Positions 1 to 12,353 of a stretch of DNA of 64,000 nucleotides are shown in pieces. The notes under the pieces were generated by a model. It did not search any database. It was not told where the DNA came from and saw only the letters and a list, made by a program, of their open reading frames with translations. Both the position numbers and the translations under genes were made by a program. The first letter of the stretch is position 1; each line of letters starts with the position of its first letter. The DNA is from Euryodendron excelsum (taxonomy: Eukaryota > Streptophyta > Magnoliopsida > Ericales > Pentaphylacaceae). The stretch is taken from assembly GCA_033060915.1 (NCBI GenBank), contig CM065384.1:10753001-10817000 (forward strand). The letters are read 5' to 3'.

Positions 1-2228
1 ATCCTGCAGCAGTTGGTCCGAATTTCATAGGTTCTAAACATAGGAAGTTGATACTTAATTGACCTGAATTTTGGTACAGAGTTTCATCCATACATCCAGT
101 AGAAAAAGTAAAAATTTCATGACCTTTTGAAGAATCTAACTTGGTCAAAACTGTTGCCAAAAGGGAGGGGTCTTAGAACAGAGTTTCAGAATTTTGCAGC
201 GGTAGTTCGACTTTGAAAAATCACCATAATTCGGATATTAAACATTTTGGGCTGAAACTAAAGCCCAAATTTTTATAAAATCTCAAAGTTTAAGTGTAAA
301 AAAATTCAGCTCGAAATAATATTTTTGGATAAGCCAAACAGCCTCCGAAAATGACTACTTTTGCAGATTTCGCAGCAGGAAATCTCTTTGAGTTTGAATA
401 TGGTTTTCTCTTTCAATTCACAATGTTCTTGTGCAAATCTGGTGTATAAATTGAAGGCTTTTAAAAGGTCTATCTATCAGTGATTTCAGAATTAAAATCG
501 GATGTCATTTGGGCATAGAAATTGAGCTATGAAAATCACTGCGCATGAAACGATTTCACATAGTGCAGTAGAAGCTTTTTCATCTCTCATAAGTATCCAT
601 TACATGCAAGACCTCTAAAGCTTAAAATCAACTGATGAACTACTAATACACAATCTAATCAGAAGTTAATGCATGCAAGGCCTTATGGTAGCAGGGGAAG
701 AATTCTTATACCTCAATTAGCTTTCCTTTCTTTGCTCTTGTTTACCGAAAACCCCTATTCTCCAATTCCTTTGCTCGGCTTGCAAGTTCTCTCTCTTTCT
801 CTCTCACAATTTCTGATCTCTTGCTCTCTCTATACATCTCTCCAAGTCTAATGATCAACACTAGGGGAAAAAGCAGCCCGGGTATATACATATAGGGGGA
901 GCATGGGGGTGTCGGTTCATGGGACTACTCCCATGCTTGCTTTGTCTCTTCATTTCTCTATCTTCCACGGCTGTTCTCTCTCTCTCTCTCTCTCTATAAT
1001 TCTCACTCTATGCCTCTCTATAACAGCCAACATTTGGCTTGAAATGGCACCTTATTGACGATAAATGGGGAAGCAAGATGGGGGTGTGTGTGATAGATTA
1101 ATCCTATGCATTAAGCTATAGGTTGTATGGTAATATTATACCAAGCCAATAACTTTATAATATGCAACTTTGACCAAGAATAGTCCAAGTGCATGGGTTC
1201 TATGTGTTGTGCATGCAACATCCCCCACCTCTCTCTTGGTTTCCCTCTCTATCCATGCTTGGCATGCATGACATTCAACCCCCCCTAACTTTGACTAGCC
1301 AATGGGGGTTCATGTTTGCCAGAAATGAAAGGGGCAAGGTGCTTAAACTATACCTATTGATTTGTATATTTCATTGCAAGATGTGATAGATATATACATA
1401 TAGATGTATACACCAAGCACTAACAATATGATATTAATATAGCTAAGTGTGCAGCCGGCAATAATTGGGCAAGGTGTTAGGATTATAATTAGAGTGTTAT
1501 CCACATGCATGTGATAGTTATATTGATGTGCATGTGCATATATATTAGACTTAGTCTTGCACTAGCAATAAAATAAGGTATTATCATGTGTTATAGATAC
1601 ATCCATTAGTGTATTTCATGCACTACATGTATAGGTGGCAGTCGGCCATGCAAAGGTGGTAAGGTGCAATAGTTCAACGTAAAAGAAAGTGGCCTTGGCC
1701 CGAAGCGGCTGCGTTTGGGATTGCAAACCCTATTGAAAGCACATTTCGAGGCCATGGGTAGAAATTTCTCAAAAAATTGATCAAGTTAGACTCAAATTTT
1801 ATACGATTCCGATGAGAAACAAGAAAGAAAACTTGATCCAAAGTTTCGGTAAAATCAGGTGCGAATTTCCAGGTGCAGCAGCCTTCGGACCTTTTTCGGG
1901 AGACCAAAATTCTACGGAATTGAGTTCTGAGATTACGAAAGGGTTAGGCTCGAAAAGTAGATAATTTTAGACATTTGATTCGTCAAAACCTGTCAAGAAA
2001 CGAGAGAGAAATCTCCGATTAGAGTTAGGGCGCAATTTGGTGTGAATTTATCGGGTAATGTATTCGGAGCCCTTTCTCGGGGGATTGAGTTTCTAAACAG
2101 CCAAGTTTCGACATATGGTGAGGGTTGGGCTTGGAAGGTCATTGTTTTCGACGTATGACCCTATGGTCGTGTCTTATTCCGTCCTGCTAGGGACGTAATA
2201 CAGTCAAGGAAAATTTGTGGGTATTACA
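1..2228 (-). mobile_element. Second-family LTR, minus strand, cut by window start
   Basis: The right edge is defined by the reverse complement of TGTAATACCCACAAATTTTC ending at 2228. The terminal 500 bp read on the minus strand match the start of the complete plus-strand solo LTR at 19376: the same dinucleotide ends, a shared block about a phrase 'GCTGCACCTGGAAATTCGC', and a shared 'TTTTCGAGCCT' block. The left end is outside the window. The segment holds CT microsatellites (about 787-838 and 974-1000) and AT-rich sequence, and no credible ORF. The bases after 2228 (ATTCT) would be the right copy of a target-site duplication; the left copy cannot be seen. It may be a solo LTR or part of a whole element. 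Confidence 0.7.
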
Positions 2229-2720
2229 ATTCTAGCAAGTTAACGTTCATATGGCCTATGTAAGGGATACCTCTCAAGTGAGGGTTCCATGGGGCTATTC
2301 CAACCACTAAATTTGAGAGAATAGAAACTATAAAAATCAAAGAGTTTGAATATTATTCTTAGGCAAGCATAAAGAGAAAATGGAACCATTCTAACAATTT
2401 AGGGTTCCTATGGCCAATGTAAAGGGAGACCACTCAAGAGAGGGTTCCATGGGGTCATTTGAAAATGTTTTGATTTTATTCCCAGACTTGGTGCCACGGT
2501 CAGAATTAGTGGCACCAAGGTCAAATTCTGGGCAGTTTTGCCCTTTTTCCTGTCAAAACCCAATTTCAAAAGCTCGCTCAGGCCGGATATCCAATTTAAA
2601 AGTTCTAGTCTTCAAAAAGTTTCAAAGTCTGTCCCTCTGATTGTTCCATGGGGTCAACATGGGATTCTTACTTTATCATTTTTTGCCTTTGTCAAACAAA
2701 GACAGAAAAAGAGGGGCAGC
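2229..2720 (+). mobile_element. Element C: 3' end of internal region (3' UTR)
   Basis: Positions 2461-2720 match, on the opposite strand, element A's 3' UTR next to its PPT (42301-42560). They share the GGCAGTTTTGCCC-type block, a gtCAACATGGGATTCTTAC block and the AGACA-A5-GAGGG purine tract. Positions 2229-2460 hold two copies of a 'ggttcctatggccaatgta ... ggttccatggggt' unit, which also occurs at about 9340-9640 inside B's LTR. No protein of this element is visible, because its gag-pol would lie left of the window or beyond the LTR at 1-2228. Confidence 0.7.
2701..2720 (+). promoter_or_regulatory. Polypurine tract of element C
   Basis: GACAGAAAAAGAGGGGCAGC abuts the LTR start at 2721. It has the same sequence and spacing as the reverse-strand tracts at 42301-42320 and 11991-12010. 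By family precedent it primes plus-strand DNA synthesis. Confidence 0.75.
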
Positions 2721-5700
2721 TATAAGCACCCCATTTTTGCCTACTCGACAATCTCCGATCTGTCTGGACTTATATTCAAACTGACACAGACACAAATAAA
2801 GTCAAAACCAGCTTTCTAGACTTAATCCAGTCAATCAATTGCTTCGCAAGCCTGCCGGGCCTAACAGAGGCAAAATGACCAAAATGCCCTTGTGGCATTG
2901 CTCGGTTATATTCTAGTTGGTACGTCTTCTTAGAGACGGTAAGTCCCTATTTCAATCTCAAATCCAATTTCAAATCCAATTCTAATTCAAATCAAACTAG
3001 GCATGCCTTTCGAGAAAGCTAATCCCTCAAGTAGTAAGACCATCTAGTTTGGCACGTTTTTTGAAAAAAATCTTTGGAATGGTAAGGCCCTTCAAACCCG
3101 TCAACCGCGATGGAACCCAAGTTCCTGAGATGGTAGAACGGTTCACCTTTGACGCCTGCTAGCCCACCAATGTAGAATGTCCATTATTTAGCACGTCTTT
3201 TGAGAAAGTTAATTCCTTAGACGATAAGTCCACCCTACAAATTTCTGAGATCAGGCAGTCTTCGAAATGAACACGCACAGTCAGAGTGGCAGAAACACTC
3301 GCAAATAGGTCAACATTTGGAATTGCCAACAAACCCCCTATGTCACGAAACTGAACTCGCCTATTGGCCGTGACACATTTACCAAAGGACGAGATACCTT
3401 TGGAAACCAACTCATCACAGATTGTCAGAGTGATGGAAACACTCAAAACCTGGGTTAACACCAGTGCCTGCTAGCCCACTTTGGTGAAAATTGACCAAAT
3501 TGTCCTTTGGGCCTTTTCCGGCACGTTTCTTTAGAAAGTACCTAAATTCTTGGAGCGGTAAATCCACCCTTCCAAAATTGTCCCAAAGATAATCTGGCAT
3601 GTTCAAGTGCCTTCCAGTCGTGGTTCCGAACCAATTCCTGAACCATCTAGTCAAAATAACAATTTTGCCCATAGGCATCCAATTGCCTTCGAGAATCACA
3701 CCGGCTCTGGGTATCAAACCGGTAACTTTCTAAGAATGCTTCTAATAGTATTCCCAGCCTTCCAACACTTTTTTGGATCATTATGAGTTTATTCCGGCAA
3801 GCCTGATGCAAAATGACCGTTTTGCCCCTGGTGGGCCGGTCGCTTTTTTTCAACTAGATCGGCTCTGAGTATCAAACCGGCAATCCCCCGTAACACTCTA
3901 GATAGTGTTTTCAACCTTTATGTCCTCTCGTGGGACATTTCAAGTCCATTCCGGTGGTTTCCCGATCTAGTTGACCGTTTTGCCCCTAATGGCTCGACCG
4001 ACTACTTCAACAATCTCGACATTATGATTCAAGCCTGTTACCCCTGGGACACTATTTCAAGGGTTTCTACCCATTTTTAGCCTTTTGGATCATTTTCAGC
4101 CTCCCGAAGCATTTTTGGATCTTCTAGAGTCATTCCTAGTGAAGCTACACCAAAAATTGCATGGTAGACACTAGTATAGGAGCCCTAATATTTTGCCTTG
4201 CATATCAAGGGTCGAAAGATACATTTCTTGCCGCCCTTAAAACTTTCCTAAGTTCTAGTGGTGCCAGTGGGGATTTTGCCTTGGCGCCACTGCAACAGGC
4301 GTTAGGTTAGTCTTGTGTCTATAAATTTAGACCCTCCTTCTGCATGAAAACGGTTTGCAAACTTAGTCCAAAAAATTTGCTTTTCAGAATACAGAGCTTG
4401 GAGTCTTTCCAAACCCTAGCCTCTCTAATCTCTTCAAACCCTAGCCTCCATACACTTAACCCTAACATCCATACACTCTAGACACTTAAACAAAAGCCTC
4501 CAAAGCCTCCTTTAAAAATTCAAAGTGCTGCAACTTGGAAGCTCTCAAGGATCAAGTAAAGCAAAAAAAAAATAAAGCAAGCAAAACAAGAAGAAAATAA
4601 GGTAGGCTTTCTCTTTATGTTTATGTCCTATTCCCTTTTCTCTTCTTCCTCCTAACCCACTTGGGCTTTATCCTATTTTAATCCCCTATTCTAACTCCTT
4701 TTCTTGCATGCTTGAAACAAGGGATTCTCTGATTTATGCGTAGGAAAGACTATTGAAAGTCACTGTGTTGGGAGCTTTCTTCTAGTTCAACCTTAAACCA
4801 TGTGGATTCGACTCCCTTGATTATGTGGTGAAGCCTAGCCTTGTATGTTCACGACCTTACTTGCATTATGCATATCATCTTCATTCATTTAGTCAAAATG
4901 GTTTTCAAAAGTTGTTTTCAAAGTTTGCATCAAAACTCTCTTTCAAACTTGTATTCAAAATCTTGTTTTCAAAACCATAATCTTAAAATGATTCTAGCCA
5001 TTCCATGGTTAGGGTTGCTTTAGGAAAGTGTTATATTTATTGTGACTATCAAGGTCCATATTTTGGATGTAATCACTAACTTGTTTTTATCAAAACCACA
5101 CTCTTAAGATGATTCTAGCCATTCTATGGTTAGGATTGTTTTAGGAAAGTGTGATATTCAATGTGATCATATTGATCGATATTTCAAATCCATGTTGTTT
5201 TCAAAATCACCAACTTAGAATGGTTCTAATATTTTCATGGTTATAATTGTTTTAGGAAAGTGAGACATTCAAAAGATCTCAAAAGTCCATATTCAAGTCC
5301 CTTTCAAAATTGCTTTTTAAACATCTTTCCAAAAACTCTCTCCAAAAATCTACTTGCTAAAAAATCTTTTTCTTGGAGTTCAAGTCTAGCCTTACAATCC
5401 ATGTTAGGGAAATCCTAGTTCTCTTTCCTAAAATCAAAATCTCTTTTTCTACACCAAATCATAACTTTCCAAATCCAAGATTGTCAAATATCAATCTTTC
5501 CAATTCCATGTCATATCTAATCTTCCAATTTAGAAAACTAGATCAAATCCTCCAATTTAAGAAACCAAAACAAATCATCTATTTTTGAAAATAGGATCTA
5601 ATCTTCTACTTTAGAAAATAGAAATTAAATCTTTCATAATTAAAACATTTCTTAATTCCAACCTTTTCTAATTTCAAACCTTTCTAAATTTCAATCTTTC

Positions 5701-7243
5701 TAAATTCTAAATCTTTCCAAAGTTCAAATCTTTCTAAATTTCAAAACTTTTCCAAGTTGAAATCTTTTCAAAATTAAAACTTTCCTAATTTGGCACTTTC
5801 CTAAAATGAAACTTTCCTATTTTGAAACTTTCCTAATTCAAAGATTTCTAAAATTCAATCTTTCCTAAACCTTAACTTTCTAAACTCTTTCGAATCAAAT
5901 AATCAACTAACATCTTTACAAGTCTTTTCCAAGCCAAGTGTTTCTAAATCAAATCAAATCTCTTTCCAAATCTTTCCTTAAATCTAACTTTCCTAACTCG
6001 AGTTTTTCCTAATTCGAACATTTCCTAAATTCAACTTTCTAAAATCAAATCTCTCGAGTCTAGATCACACCTTTTTAATTCAATTGCATGTTTCAACCTT
6101 AGGTTACTTAAACCTTAGGAAGCCAAATCCTAGTTCAACCCTAATCCTACGTTAGGAAGCTTCAATTCTTTTCTAAAACTTCTTTCTAATCCAAGATGGT
6201 TTTTGAACTTCAATCTAAGTTAAAATATTTTCAAAACTCAACTCTATCTTTCCAATCAAGTCCAAGTTCTTTTCCCAAGTTCAATCTTTTCAAGTCAAAA
6301 TCAATTTCTAAATCTCCAAGTTTGATTTTAAATCCAAATTTCAATTTCAAATCATTTTCAAATTCAAATCAAATCCTTTTTCAAATTAAAATTTTTTCAA
6401 ATCAAACTTTTCAAGTTAAATTTTTTCAAAAATATAAAAGTGTCTATTTTCAATTGGACTATTGTCCAAACTACGACTGACCTGATTTCCAACAAAGGGA
6501 TACGTAGGCAACCCTAATGGGTGCGATCACAACATTTTTAAAATTTTAATTCCATAATCTATTTCAAGTTTCTAATTCTAAAACCTATTATCAAATCTCA
6601 AATTCATATTTCTAAAACCTTATTTGAAATTTCAAATAAAGTCTTTTCAAATATATTCTTTCTTTCAAATTTATTTTCAAAATTAAGTCTTATTCTCTCA
6701 TTTGTATATCATGCATCATGTCAAACTTCTTTTCTATAATTCTCTTTCAAAGTGGATAGCATTGGACATTTATTAATCAAAGATTCTAATGAGTGAACCT
6801 AGGGTGAATAGACATGTAAGTACCGCAAAGGCAAGGTAGGGTGATAGTTTAGTGCATCTTCCCTACACATAACTAACCTTCGAACCTAGAATCACTATTT
6901 TTAAAGACCAAAATGGAGTTATTTTTAAAAAGAGCTTAAAACTTTCTAAAGGTTTTCAAACAACCTGTTTTCTTAAAGACCTTTTCTTGAGGAAGTTTTC
7001 AAAACCTTTTCAAAAACCCTAAGTGTGATCTTCGGATTGTACTTAGTTTTAGGTGACCTAACTCACTTTAATTAAGTTAGGTGGTGACTTCAAACCTTTT
7101 TCTAAAAGCCCTTAATCCCATCAATTTCTAATTTAAACCTAGTCACACTCGTCCTTTTAGGAGGATGAGTTTTAACGAGATAGTATTGCGTTTTTTTTCA
7201 CTTGTGTGTATTTTCCTTGAGTGTGAAAAATTAGGGCGCGACA
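2721..7243 (+). repeat. 3' LTR of element C (Tat/Ogre-like family)
   Basis: It starts TATAAGCACCCCATTTTTG, with the usual terminal TG mutated to TA, and ends with ...TTAGGGCGCGACA at 7243, giving 4,523 bp. It is preceded by a PPT, so it is a 3' LTR rather than a solo LTR. The order of internal landmarks equals the other copies: degenerate U3 repeats, GGCGCC module at about 4256-4305, TATA box at 4320, the 'TGCATGCTTGAAACAAGG' block near 4706, purine/pyrimidine-skewed repeats, and two conserved U5 blocks near 6460-6510 and 6790-6850. The right flank AAGAT (7244) should be one TSD copy; the other is left of the window. Confidence 0.85.
4320..4327 (+). promoter_or_regulatory. LTR TATA box (element C)
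   Basis: TATAAATT sits just 3' of a GGCGCCACTGC module and about 1.6 kb into the LTR. It is followed after about 40 bp by the conserved GTTTGCAAACTTAG-type segment. The same arrangement occurs in every LTR copy of this family in the window, which supports a U3/R promoter assignment. Confidence 0.65.
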
Positions 7244-8639
7244 AAGATATCCTAAGATCATCACCCTACCCCGCCCTTTCAGTACCTACATGTCTAATCA
7301 CCCTCAATTCACTCACTTGAATTACTGGTTACTAATTGTCCACTTGTATTCACTTTAGAGTTTTGAAAATTGGGTTTGATCATCACTTTTTGAATGAATG
7401 ATGCATGATGCATGTTTTTGAAAAGATGTTTGAAAATAGAAAGTTTTGATGTGATTTGGGATGAAAATTTTTACTTGATGGAAACTTTTGAAAAGGGAAC
7501 TTGAGTTGAAATAAAAGTTATGACCGCACCATTTTAGGTTGTCTATGTATCTCATTTGGCGAGAATCAATTCATTTGTAGTTTGGGCAAGGGCCCGATAG
7601 AAGAGAGGCACATTGGGGCATTTGGAATGCTTCGAAGACACATTGAGATCTTTGGAAAGGTTTGAAGATACTTTGAGGTCTTTGGAAAAAGAGGAATTGA
7701 GAGTTTAGAAAAATGCCTTTAAAAATAGGACTTGAGATGTTTGAAGTGTTTTTGAAATCAGGTTTAAAGATGATTTAAAATTAACTCAAAAGAGTTTTTG
7801 AAATGTTTTTGAGACAATTCAAGAGAGTTTTGGAATGTTTTCGAAAAGAACTCAAGGGAGTTTAGAAATGTTTTTCAAAGCTTGAATAGAGCTTTTTAAA
7901 ATGTTTTTGAAGTCAGTCAAAGGAGTGTTGGAGTGTTCTTGTATTGAAAATCCTAGAAATGGAGTTTGGATTGAAGATAGTTCTTGTGAACTTGTCTTGG
8001 AAAGGTTTTTGAAAACCATTTTTGTGTACCTTATGAAAGGTATGTTGAATGCTTCATCACCTTTAAGAGATTAGTAATTGAAGAACTAAACTTCTTTTGG
8101 GCTATGAATTTTGAACATACGTTTGGAAAAGGGGCCAGAGACTTCTCTTTTAGTTTTTAAAACTTTAAGGTTATAGAACCCTTTTTGAATATCTCATTTA
8201 CACTTGGACAATCTTAACCATGGAAGATTTAGGGTTGTTTCAAGAATGTGATGTTTGAACATCATTTTTGAAAAGGGTTTTTAAAAACACTTTGGAACCC
8301 TAATATGGACAATCTTGGAGGTTGTATTTAATTTATCACATTCCCTTAGAATCCCTAACCATAAAGGGTTAGGGACACTTTAGGATTGTGAGTTTTTGGA
8401 AGTGTTTTGAAAATAGTTTTTGAAAAATGTTTAGTGTCTAGCCATTTTAGTTGAAACATGTCTAAAGGAACTTCTTAGAAGCATTTTTGAAGATAGAGTA
8501 TGGGAATATTTGAAAAGGTTTTGGAGTTGATTTTTGAAATCTCAAGAGAATAGGATGTCATTGAAAGTATGTTATGAAAATGGTTTTTGAATTAAAAGAT
8601 TATTTGAAAATGGGTCTTTGAATTGGAGCCTTCAAGCTT

Positions 8640-8998
8640 ACTAACCTAGGTTGGGTTGACCTAGGGTTAACTAACTCAGGTTTTGTTAATTTAGGGTTAA
8701 GGTGACCTAAGGTTAACTATCTTGGGTTAGGCTAACCTAGGGTTAAGGTGACCTAGGGTTAACTATCTTGGGTTAGGCTAACCTAGGGTTAAGGTGATCT
8801 CGGGTTAACTAACTTGGGTTAAGTTTACCTAGGGTTAAAGTGACTTAAGGTTAATTAACTTGGGTTTGGTTAACTTAAGGTTAAGGTAACCTAGGGTTAA
8901 GTAACTTGGGTTAGGTTAACCTAGGGTTAAAGTGACCTAGGATTAACTAACTTGGGTTAGATTAACTTAAGGTGGGACAACTAGGGTCAAGTTAACCT
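8640..8998. repeat. 46-bp minisatellite rich in CTAGGGTTAA motifs
   Basis: There are about eight tandem copies of a 46-bp unit of the form GACCTAGGGTTAACTA-ACTTGGGTTAGGCTAACCTAGGGTTAAGGT, with mutual divergence of some 5-20 percent by eye. The core resembles plant telomere sequence (TTTAGGG) but the period is wrong for telomeric DNA. It is embedded in B's 3' LTR and has no counterpart of this size in the other LTRs. Confidence 0.85.
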
Positions 8999-10483
8999 AG
9001 AGTTGGAGGGTGGTTTTGATCTGGGGTTTAGCTCTAGTGGTTTTGGAAAAAGGGTTTTATGCATGAAACTTGAAAGTGTGTTTTGAAAACCATTTATGAA
9101 AACCACTCAAGTGAGTGTTGGGTTCATTTGGTTGGTATGTGGAAACCACTCAAGTGAGAGTTACCTTAGAACCATTTTAACCACTAACTCAAGAGAGTGA
9201 AATTGGTGAAAATAAATATTGAGTTGATAGTTTTGAAAACTTCTTTGATTGAAAATTGAAGAGAATGAACCTTTAAAAATTATTTTTGGAAAGCAAGTTT
9301 TGCAAAACCACTTTTAAGATGTTAAAAACCACTCTAAAGAATAAAGGTTCATATAGTTGATTTAAGGAAAATCACTCCAAAGAGGACTCTATGGAACCAT
9401 TTCAACAACAATACTCAAGAGAGCAAAACTCCTAAAAATCAAGATGAAAATGGTAGTTTTGGGAAGTCATTTTTATTCAAATTAAAGTGAATGAAAGTTT
9501 GAGAACCCTTCTTGAGGAGGGTTGTTTTGAAAACCACTTTGGGGATTAGAAATCTACTCTAGTGAGCTAAGGTTCCTATGGTTAATAAATGAGGAGACCG
9601 CTCAAAGGAGGTTTCCATAGGGACCAATTCAACCACAAAACTCAAGAGAGCAAAACTTTTAAAAATCAAAATGAAATACAATGTTTGAAAACCATTTTAA
9701 TGAAACATGAAAATTGTAAAATGAGATGATGCAAAATGAAGTCAAGGGACTTAATAGGGCGGTTCTCTAGGATGTAGAAATTGAGAGTTTGACCTAGGTT
9801 TCAAGGGACCAACTCTTAAAACCAGTTTTAGGAAAACACGTGAATATGAAATTTGAGAATGACATAGAAATAGAGATAGCGGAAGTTTTTGAAAAATGAT
9901 GATAAACATGAAAATAGAGTCAAGCATGCAATACATGAACATGGTAACCATATGCAAAAAGGGGTCATGAAATTCATACAAGACTATAGACCACAACAAC
10001 TTGCAAAGTGCTCTAAGGCCATGCCACCTTAAAGTAAGCTAGTGAGAGATCCACCTACACGGTGGCTCTCACAAGTTTTCCTCTAGGCATGAACTAAGAG
10101 CTCACTTGTTTCAAGCATGCAAGAAAGGGGGTAGAAGATGCGGGTTTAAAATAGAGAATAGCCTAAATCGGCTAGGAGGGAGAAAAGAAGAGTGAGAATG
10201 GTAAAATGTAAAAGAGAATACCACCTTTGTCTTCAACCACTTTCAAGCTTCCATGGTTGACTTGTCTTGAACTTGAATGGCCTTAGAGAGGCTTAAAGGG
10301 GCTAGAAATGGCTCTTTTATGACATTGGAGGCCTTATAGGTGGAGTGTATAGGCTAGAAAGAGGTTGAATCCAACTTAGGTGCTTGAAGGGTGAGGCGTA
10401 TATAGAATTTTAGAGTTCAGAGGCTATTTATGCAAAGCTTCACTACTGTTTTCGATTCTGGAATATGCAGAGGGGAAGGCTTA

Positions 10484-10491
10484 TATTTATA
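10484..10491 (-). promoter_or_regulatory. LTR TATA box (element B 3' LTR)
   Basis: TATTTATA on the plus strand reads TATAAATA on the LTR's sense strand. It lies about 1.5 kb from the LTR start at 11990, the same offset as in the other copies. Confidence 0.6.
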
Positions 10492-11990
10492 GGTAAACTG
10501 GTGAGGGCTGGTGCATGTACTACATACGCTTTGAAAAGTTTTGCCCTGGTGCATGTGCTATGTGCGCCAGTATTGTTCCACTATTTGAATGCCACGTGGC
10601 ACACTTTGTACTGTCTCAACTTAGGGAGCAAGCAAAGTATTGATTGATCTGATCACAATCTGGGTGCATGTAGCATATGCTCTACCACCGAAAATTTTTG
10701 CGTTAACTTTGCCTTGATAATTGTGCAATTCGAAAAAGATTCAAAGAAATCGATCGTATCCACGATGTTCTCCTATTGTCTCTCAAGGAATAGGAATTTT
10801 TGGGGAGATTGAAAGGTGTTCGGAAGAGTGAGATATCACCTCGAGAAGCATGTATACAAATACACTTTTACGGAGCGTCTGTGATACTCTCCATGGATGT
10901 TCAACAGTAGCAGTTTTTGAGCCATGCAATCGGGGCCTTTCGAAAGTAACCTTTTTGATCGGACCATATTGATGGAAAGTGCTTTGGATATACGTTCTGG
11001 GAATTTTCTAATTTACACATTTCTTAAGTTTTTTAATGATGCATTATAATTAGGGAATTAGAGAAAAATACAGCCTTGGCAGTGCGTCTATAAGACGCTC
11101 CAGTGCTAACTAAAAGTGGTAATTTTTTAGCATAGGGCCATATCGATGAAAAAACCTATGGACAAAATTTTGGGAATTCCTTGATTTACGCATTTCTCAT
11201 GTTCTTTGACGGTCCGTCATAACCTGGGAATCAGGAGAAAAAGACAATCCTAACGGAGCGTTTGTGAGATGCTACAGGGGACTTTCGTTGAGTTGAAAGT
11301 GTTTAGAGTCACAGGACTCACCTTGGATTAGCCATGGGTATATGATAGGATCTTCTGGTTTGGTACCCAGAGCCGGTGTGGTTTCGGGGCACACTTAGAC
11401 CATCAGGGGTAAAATGGTCATTTGGACCGAAATTGGCTGAAAAGGGTTGGGATGGATTGGAGTAGCATATTAAGCATGCCAAACTATTCGGGGGTAGTCC
11501 TGGAAGATGTTTTCATTGTTTGGTGAGATTTGTATCGTGTCGGGGTGCCTAGGGGCAAAATGGTTATTTTGACTAAAGTTGACCGGAACGAGACCGAAAT
11601 TAGTCAAGATTGGCGTATTGAGTATGCCTAATCATCTAGGAATATTTTGGAAGGGTGGACTTACCATCTTAAGGGATTTTGAAATTTCTCAAAGGTGTGC
11701 TTGGAGGCCCAAGGTGTAGGTTTGGTCATTTTTCATCGAGTCGGGCTAGCAGGCGCTGGTGTTGGCCTAGGCTTTGGTTCCCGAGACAGCCTGGTTTCGG
11801 AAAGCTACCTAGAGTGCCTAATGGCAATATGGTATTTTCAGCTTCAATTGAGCCTTACGGGCTTAGGAAGTGACTAGTTAATTGGATTGGAGTTTGAAAG
11901 AACCGGTTTGGGCTTATATATGTTGTGATGTTTGAAACTGGATCCGGTTGGCTCCAAGATTGCCAAGTGGGATAAAATGGGGTGCTTACA

Positions 11991-12010
11991 GCTATCCCTC
12001 TTTTTCTATC
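11991..12010 (-). promoter_or_regulatory. Polypurine tract of element B
   Basis: On the minus strand this reads GATAGAAAAAGAGGGATAGC directly next to the LTR start. It is near-identical in form to the tracts of elements A and C. Its presence identifies 7244-11990 as a 3' LTR rather than a solo LTR. Confidence 0.7.
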
Positions 12011-12159
12011 TTTATTTGTCGAAGGCATAAAATGAAAAAGGAAGGATCCCATGTTGACTGCGAGGTGATCGGAGGGACTAGAATAGAAGTATTTTGAAAT
12101 ATAAGGTTCGAGTTTTAAAGTTTTAAGGTTGAAAAATGTTTTGGGTGGAGGAGAAAACT
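12011..12159 (-). other. Element B 3' UTR next to the PPT
   Basis: The 'cccatgttgactgcgaggtg' stretch near 12049 matches element A at about 42360-42380. This supports a common family and orientation. No ORF is seen. Confidence 0.6.
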
Positions 12160-12353
12160 TAAAACTAAATCTGCTTTTGACAAAGAAAGCTCAAAAACCC
12201 AATCTGCTTTTTCAGATGAAGCTCAGAAATCGAATCTACTTTTTTCAGAGGAAGCTCATAAACCCAATGTACTTTTTCAGAGGAAGCTCGAAAACCTAAT
12301 CTACTTTTAATGGAGGAAACTTGGGAACCTAATCTGCTTTTTCGGAGAAAGCT
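12160..12353. repeat. 34-bp tandem repeat array, left part
   Basis: There are about five and a half units of the pattern gaggaagctcggaaacccaa + tctgctttttcg (32-36 bp). The array is broken at 12353 by solo LTR S1 and resumes at 17216; the TSD AAGCT belongs to the repeat itself. It lies in B's 3' UTR, a position where Tat/Ogre elements are known to carry hypervariable tandem repeats. Confidence 0.9.

Larger units (their letters stand above)
7244..11990 (-). repeat. 3' LTR of element B, left ~390 bp displaced by element C
   Basis: It ends in ATGGGGTGCTTACA (reverse complement of TGTAAGCACCCCAT) at 11990. From 7244 it aligns with minus-strand LTRs from their offset of about 390 bp (compare 12742). 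The conserved U5 blocks lie at about 7259-7295 and 7530-7590, the 'GTTTCAAGCATGCAAG' block near 10108, and the TATA box at 10484. The missing first ~390 bp should lie left of element C, outside the window. It is more diverged than the other copies and has private tandem repeats at 8640-9000 and 9100-9700. Confidence 0.75.

Noticed and set aside
2410..2819. Overlapping 76- and 93-codon ORFs at the C element 3' UTR/LTR boundary
   Set aside because: They cross the PPT and LTR edge and are not kept in the homologous region of element A beyond short matches (42142-42519 on the other strand likewise crosses the LTR edge).
8640..8998. Interstitial telomere
   Set aside because: The unit is 46 bp with mixed CTAGGGTTAA/CTTGGGTTAGG words, not a 7-bp TTTAGGG array.
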